NCBI GenBank assembly: GCA_934122155.1
Contig: CAKOVX010000002.1
Coordinates: 1-64,000 of the forward strand
Reading direction: 5' to 3'
From: an uncultured Clostridia bacterium
Lineage (GTDB): Bacteria > Bacillota > Clostridia > TANB77 > CAG-508
Length of the DNA: 64,000 bases
The translations under genes were made by a program, and so were the position numbers. Shown one piece after another: positions 61,336 through 64,000 of the stretch. The first letter of the stretch is position 1; the number at the start of each line of letters is the position of its first letter. Below the pieces are notes generated by a model that saw only the letters and a program-made list of their open reading frames with translations, had not been told where the DNA came from and made no database searches.

Positions 61336-63168
61336 ATGTGTGGCATTATAGGTTATATAGGAGATAGAAAGGCCACTCCAGTTTTAATAAATGGTTTATT
61401 ATGTTTAGAATATAGAGGTTATGACTCTGCTGGTATTGCTGTTATTGAAGATGGCAAAATTGCTGTAATGAAGGATAAAGGAAGAGTTGCAAATTTAAGT
61501 TCTCTTCCTGGCATTGATGATTTAGCTTCTACTATTGGTATTGCTCATACAAGATGGGCAACTCATGGAAAACCTGCAAAGGAAAATGCACATCCACATT
61601 TAGATAATAGCGGAGAATTTGCAGTAGTTCATAATGGTATTATTGAAAATTACAATGAATTAAGAGAATTTTTAACATCTAAAGGGTATCACTTTTTATC
61701 ACAAACAGACACAGAGATGATTCCTAATTTAATTCATTATTATTACACAAATGGTATAAATGATGATGACAAATTCTTAAGAGCTGTTAAGTCTGCTGTT
61801 GATGATTTAAAAGGAAGTTATGCATTAGAAATTATTTCTAGCTTACATCCTGACAGAGTTATTGTTGTTAGAAAAGATAGTCCTTTAGTTTTAGGAAAAG
61901 GAAATGGTGAAAACTTTATTGCATCAGATATTCCTGCTGCTTTAAAATATACAAAGGAATTCTATTTGTTAGATGACCAAGAATATGCTGTTGTTTATAA
62001 AGATCATATTGATTTTTATGATAATAGCCTAACTCCTCACAGCAAAGCTGTTAAAAATATTGAATGGGATGCTACTGCTGCTGAGAAAAATGGTTATGAA
62101 GATTATATGTTAAAAGAAATATTTGAGCAACCAAATGCAATTCGTGAGACTATTGGCTCAAGATTTAAACTTGGCGAAAAATGTAGTTTTGATGATATTG
62201 ATATTTCAAAAGATTATTTGAAAAGTATTAATAAAATATATATTGTTGCATGTGGTACAGCTATGCATGCCGGATTAGTTGGTAAAACTGCAATTGAAAA
62301 ACTTTGCAGAATTCCTACCGTAGTTGATATTGCATCTGAGTTTCGTTACCGTGACCCTATTATAGATGATAAAACACTTTGCATATATATTAGTCAATCT
62401 GGTGAAACTGCTGATACTATTGCAGCTTTAAAACTTGCTAAAGCAAAAGGTGCAAGAACATTAGCTGTTTCAAATGTAATTGGAAGTTCAATTACTCGTG
62501 AAGCAGACTATACAATTTACACACATGCAGGTCCTGAAATTGCCGTTGCTTCTACAAAAGCATATACTTCACAAGTTGTTTTAATGGTAATTTTGGCTAT
62601 GTATTTTGCTGAAATTTTAGGCACTTGTGACAATATTGAATGTTTAAAAGCAGATATTTTAGATTTGCCTTCTAAAATAGAGTCTATACTTAACGAAACA
62701 AATAATATTAAAGAGTTTGCTAATAAAGTATATACTGAACATGATATGTACTTTTTAGGTAGAGGTACTGATTATAATGTTGCAATGGAGGGCTCTTTAA
62801 AATTAAAAGAAATTTCATACATTCATTCTGAGGCATATGCTTCAGGCGAATTAAAACATGGGCCTATTGCTCTAATTGAAAACGGTATAACTGTAATTAG
62901 TATTTTAACAGATCCTAATTTAGTTGAAAAATCTATTAGTAATATTCAAGAGGTTATAACAAGAGGTGCTAAAACATTAGTTATTACAAATCAAAAATTA
63001 TCAAATAATTCGTTTAATTATGTTATAAATATCCCTGAAACTAATAGCCTAATTTCACCTATTCTTTCAGTTATTCCACTTCAATTGCTTTCTTACTACA
63101 TTGCTAAAAATAAAGGATTAGATGTTGATAAACCAAGAAATTTAGCTAAATCAGTTACAGTTGAGTAG
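61336..63168 (+). CDS. glmS: Glutamine-fructose-6-phosphate aminotransferase (isomerising)
   Basis: This 610-residue enzyme makes glucosamine-6-phosphate for peptidoglycan and other amino sugars. Catalytic Cys2 follows the start Met (MCGIIGYIGDRKATPVLING), and the glutaminase domain includes TRWATHGKPAKENAHPH. The two SIS domains (about 285-610) carry IYISQSGETADTIAALKLA and ASGELKHGPIALIENG, and the protein ends DKPRNLAKSVTVE. TAAGGAGG lies before the ATG. It is controlled by the glmS ribozyme in its leader and ended by the long hairpin at 63195-63261. Confidence 0.98.
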   Translation: MCGIIGYIGDRKATPVLINGLLCLEYRGYDSAGIAVIEDGKIAVMKDKGRVANLSSLPGIDDLASTIGIAHTRWATHGKPAKENAHPHLDNSGEFAVVHNGIIENYNELREFLTSKGYHFLSQTDTEMIPNLIHYYYTNGINDDDKFLRAVKSAVDDLKGSYALEIISSLHPDRVIVVRKDSPLVLGKGNGENFIASDIPAALKYTKEFYLLDDQEYAVVYKDHIDFYDNSLTPHSKAVKNIEWDATAAEKNGYEDYMLKEIFEQPNAIRETIGSRFKLGEKCSFDDIDISKDYLKSINKIYIVACGTAMHAGLVGKTAIEKLCRIPTVVDIASEFRYRDPIIDDKTLCIYISQSGETADTIAALKLAKAKGARTLAVSNVIGSSITREADYTIYTHAGPEIAVASTKAYTSQVVLMVILAMYFAEILGTCDNIECLKADILDLPSKIESILNETNNIKEFANKVYTEHDMYFLGRGTDYNVAMEGSLKLKEISYIHSEAYASGELKHGPIALIENGITVISILTDPNLVEKSISNIQEVITRGAKTLVITNQKLSNNSFNYVINIPETNSLISPILSVIPLQLLSYYIAKNKGLDVDKPRNLAKSVTVE

Positions 63169-63194
63169 CTTTTATAAAATATAAATATTAATTT

Positions 63195-63261
63195 AAAGGT
63201 GCTGATATAATACTTTTTTCCACGAAACCACACTTCAAAAAAGTATTATATCAGCACCTTT
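63195..63261. terminator. 25-bp perfect hairpin between convergent glmS and bofA
   Basis: The arms 63195-63219 and 63237-63261 are exactly complementary around a 17-base loop. T-rich flanks on both sides make it a bidirectional terminator. Like the hairpin at 4245 it begins AAAG, carries a TATAATA core and lies between convergent genes. Confidence 0.8.
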
Positions 63262-63266
63262 ATTTT

Positions 63267-63539
63267 TTAAATAAATAATTTCAATATAACTAGTAGCACT
63301 GCACCTGGAATTCCTAAAAGACCTACTAATACCGCAGTAACAATATTTAATCCTATATGAAATTCCCATGCTGAACCTATTAAATTTATTATAAATATTA
63401 GCAATCCCCCTAATACAGAGTTTACTATTAATTTAAACAAAGCCTTTAATGGGACTGAAAATATTTTTCCAATAATCCATAAAACTATTATACACCCTAA
63501 AATAACTAAAGCATTAGAAAAATCCAATTTTATCACCAT
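63267..63539 (-). CDS. bofA: Pro-sigma-K processing inhibitor BofA
   Basis: This 90-residue membrane protein has the BofA layout: helix near the N-terminus (LVILGCIIVLWIIGKIF), the conserved LKALFKLIVNSVLGGLLIFI block and the C-terminal GLNIVTAVLVGLLGIPGAVL. BofA holds the SpoIVFB protease inactive until the forespore signals, thereby timing sigma-K. The start is slightly uncertain because AAAGGA lies only a few bases before the ATG and an in-frame GTG follows directly. It is 41 bases after yaaL, the usual neighbour. Confidence 0.93.
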   Translation of the reverse strand: MVIKLDFSNALVILGCIIVLWIIGKIFSVPLKALFKLIVNSVLGGLLIFIINLIGSAWEFHIGLNIVTAVLVGLLGIPGAVLLVILKLFI

Positions 63540-63580
63540 TCCTTTAATAATATGTATGATACAAATTGGACAAATATTAC

Positions 63581-63856
63581 TTATACTACTTGATTTTTCT
63601 TAAAATAAATTTCTTCTATCATATTTAGTGATAGTCCTTTACTTCTAGCTTTTTCCATTAAAAAGTCAACTTTACTTTTACTTGCTTTTATTTGATATGT
63701 GTAATAGTCTACAAGCCCCTCTTCAGCAGTCTCAAAATTTTTATTTGCAACATTAAGTTCTCTCTTTGCTTTTAATAAACTCATTATTAGTTCAACCTTT
63801 TTATCTTCTTCTGTTTTGTCTTTTATATTTAATTCTTTTTGATACTCATTATACAT
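63581..63856 (-). CDS. yaaL: YaaL-family protein (DUF2508)
   Basis: This 91-residue helical protein has LIMSLLKAKRELNVANKNFE (about 23-42) and LVDYYTYQIKASKSKVDFLM (about 48-67), the DUF2508 signature. Function is not known. In Bacillus it lies between recR and bofA, and bofA follows here too. recR would be expected just outside the right edge if the order is kept. A GGAGGGAC site precedes the ATG. Confidence 0.9.
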   Translation of the reverse strand: MYNEYQKELNIKDKTEEDKKVELIMSLLKAKRELNVANKNFETAEEGLVDYYTYQIKASKSKVDFLMEKARSKGLSLNMIEEIYFKKNQVV

Positions 63857-63915
63857 TTGTTTTGTCCCTCCTTATAAAACATTTTATACATCAATTGTTG
63901 TTTTATTCAAAAATC

Positions 63916-63944
63916 TTGATTTTTATATAATATTTTGTTATAAT
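63916..63944 (+). promoter_or_regulatory. Predicted promoter near the right edge
   Basis: TTGATT (63916-63921) and TATAAT (63939-63944) are 17 bp apart on the plus strand. A transcript would start near 63951 and meet the hairpin at 63967. Confidence 0.55.
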
Positions 63945-63966
63945 AATTGCGTAATTTATATTGTTT

Positions 63967-63997
63967 AAGCCCCGCCTTATGCATAGGGCGGCTTTTT
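63967..63997 (+). terminator. GC-rich hairpin with T-run at the right edge
   Basis: AAGCC..GCCTTA pairs with TAGGGC..GGCTT (2-base bulge) around TGCA, then TTTTT. With the promoter at 63916 it would produce an RNA of about 45 bases, or be a leader attenuator for a gene beyond the edge. Confidence 0.6.
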
Positions 63998-64000
63998 ATA

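Noticed and set aside
1..64000. CRISPR arrays, tRNA or rRNA genes
   Set aside because: No regularly spaced direct repeats were seen, and no cloverleaf or rRNA-like conserved stretch was recognised by eye. A tRNA scan was not possible here.

Overview
The window looks like a chromosome piece from an endospore-forming, fermentative anaerobe of the low-GC Clostridia. It is strongly AT-rich by eye. Spore genes include an alpha/beta SASP, spore photoproduct lyase, YqfC/YqfD, PdaA and BofA. Fermentation genes include bifunctional AdhE and a three-subunit NADH-linked [FeFe] hydrogenase. A gut-type uncultured Clostridia lineage is my guess; nothing here fixes the species. I saw no tRNA, rRNA, CRISPR array, prophage or transposase-bearing IS.

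Layout. 0-4.3 kb: an edge-truncated prepilin-like gene, a HAD phosphatase, hpf, a SASP and rpsT, separated by clear terminators. 4.3-9.7 kb: aspS-gatC-gatA-gatB behind a T-box leader whose likely specifier is AAC (Asn), so the operon probably makes Asn-tRNA indirectly. 9.7-16 kb: adhE, a decayed membrane-protein gene and leuS. 16-24 kb: an HExxH protein, a GltD-like oxidoreductase, a family-4 uracil-DNA glycosylase, a double-HTH protein, an LD-carboxypeptidase and a laccase-domain protein. 23.95-24.29 kb: a compact unannotated locus with a 40-residue hydrophobic peptide and a convergent short RNA, organised like a type I toxin-antitoxin pair. 24.3-36 kb: addB, an OGG-type glycosylase, a two-component system, splB, trmB, a lipid kinase, plsC, RNase G and pth. 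33.4-37.7 kb: three genes (plsC, a GNAT acetyltransferase and a DXD glycosyltransferase) are each split by what looks like a one-base homopolymer gain.

37.7-42 kb: an esterase plus a condensation-type acyltransferase, then recO, yqzL and era. 42.0-42.3 kb: a palindromic mobile-like element. 42.4-46.5 kb: the hydrogenase operon. 46.6-53.8 kb: an Rpn-type nuclease, a DUF3048 protein, a kinase-phosphatase fusion, ybeY, an unknown gene where phoH/yqfF usually lie, yqfD, yqfC and pdaA. 54-57 kb: an agr-type quorum-sensing locus in which the response regulator and kinase genes converge on agrB-agrD. 57-61 kb: rluA-type synthase, methyltransferase, a second palindromic element and uvrC. 61-63.2 kb: a glmS ribozyme and glmS. 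63.2-64 kb: bofA, yaaL and a small promoter-hairpin unit at the edge.

The most novel candidate is the 23.95-24.29 kb locus. The agr locus with its odd signal-peptide core, the Asn/Glu-overlap T-box and the two related palindromic elements come next.
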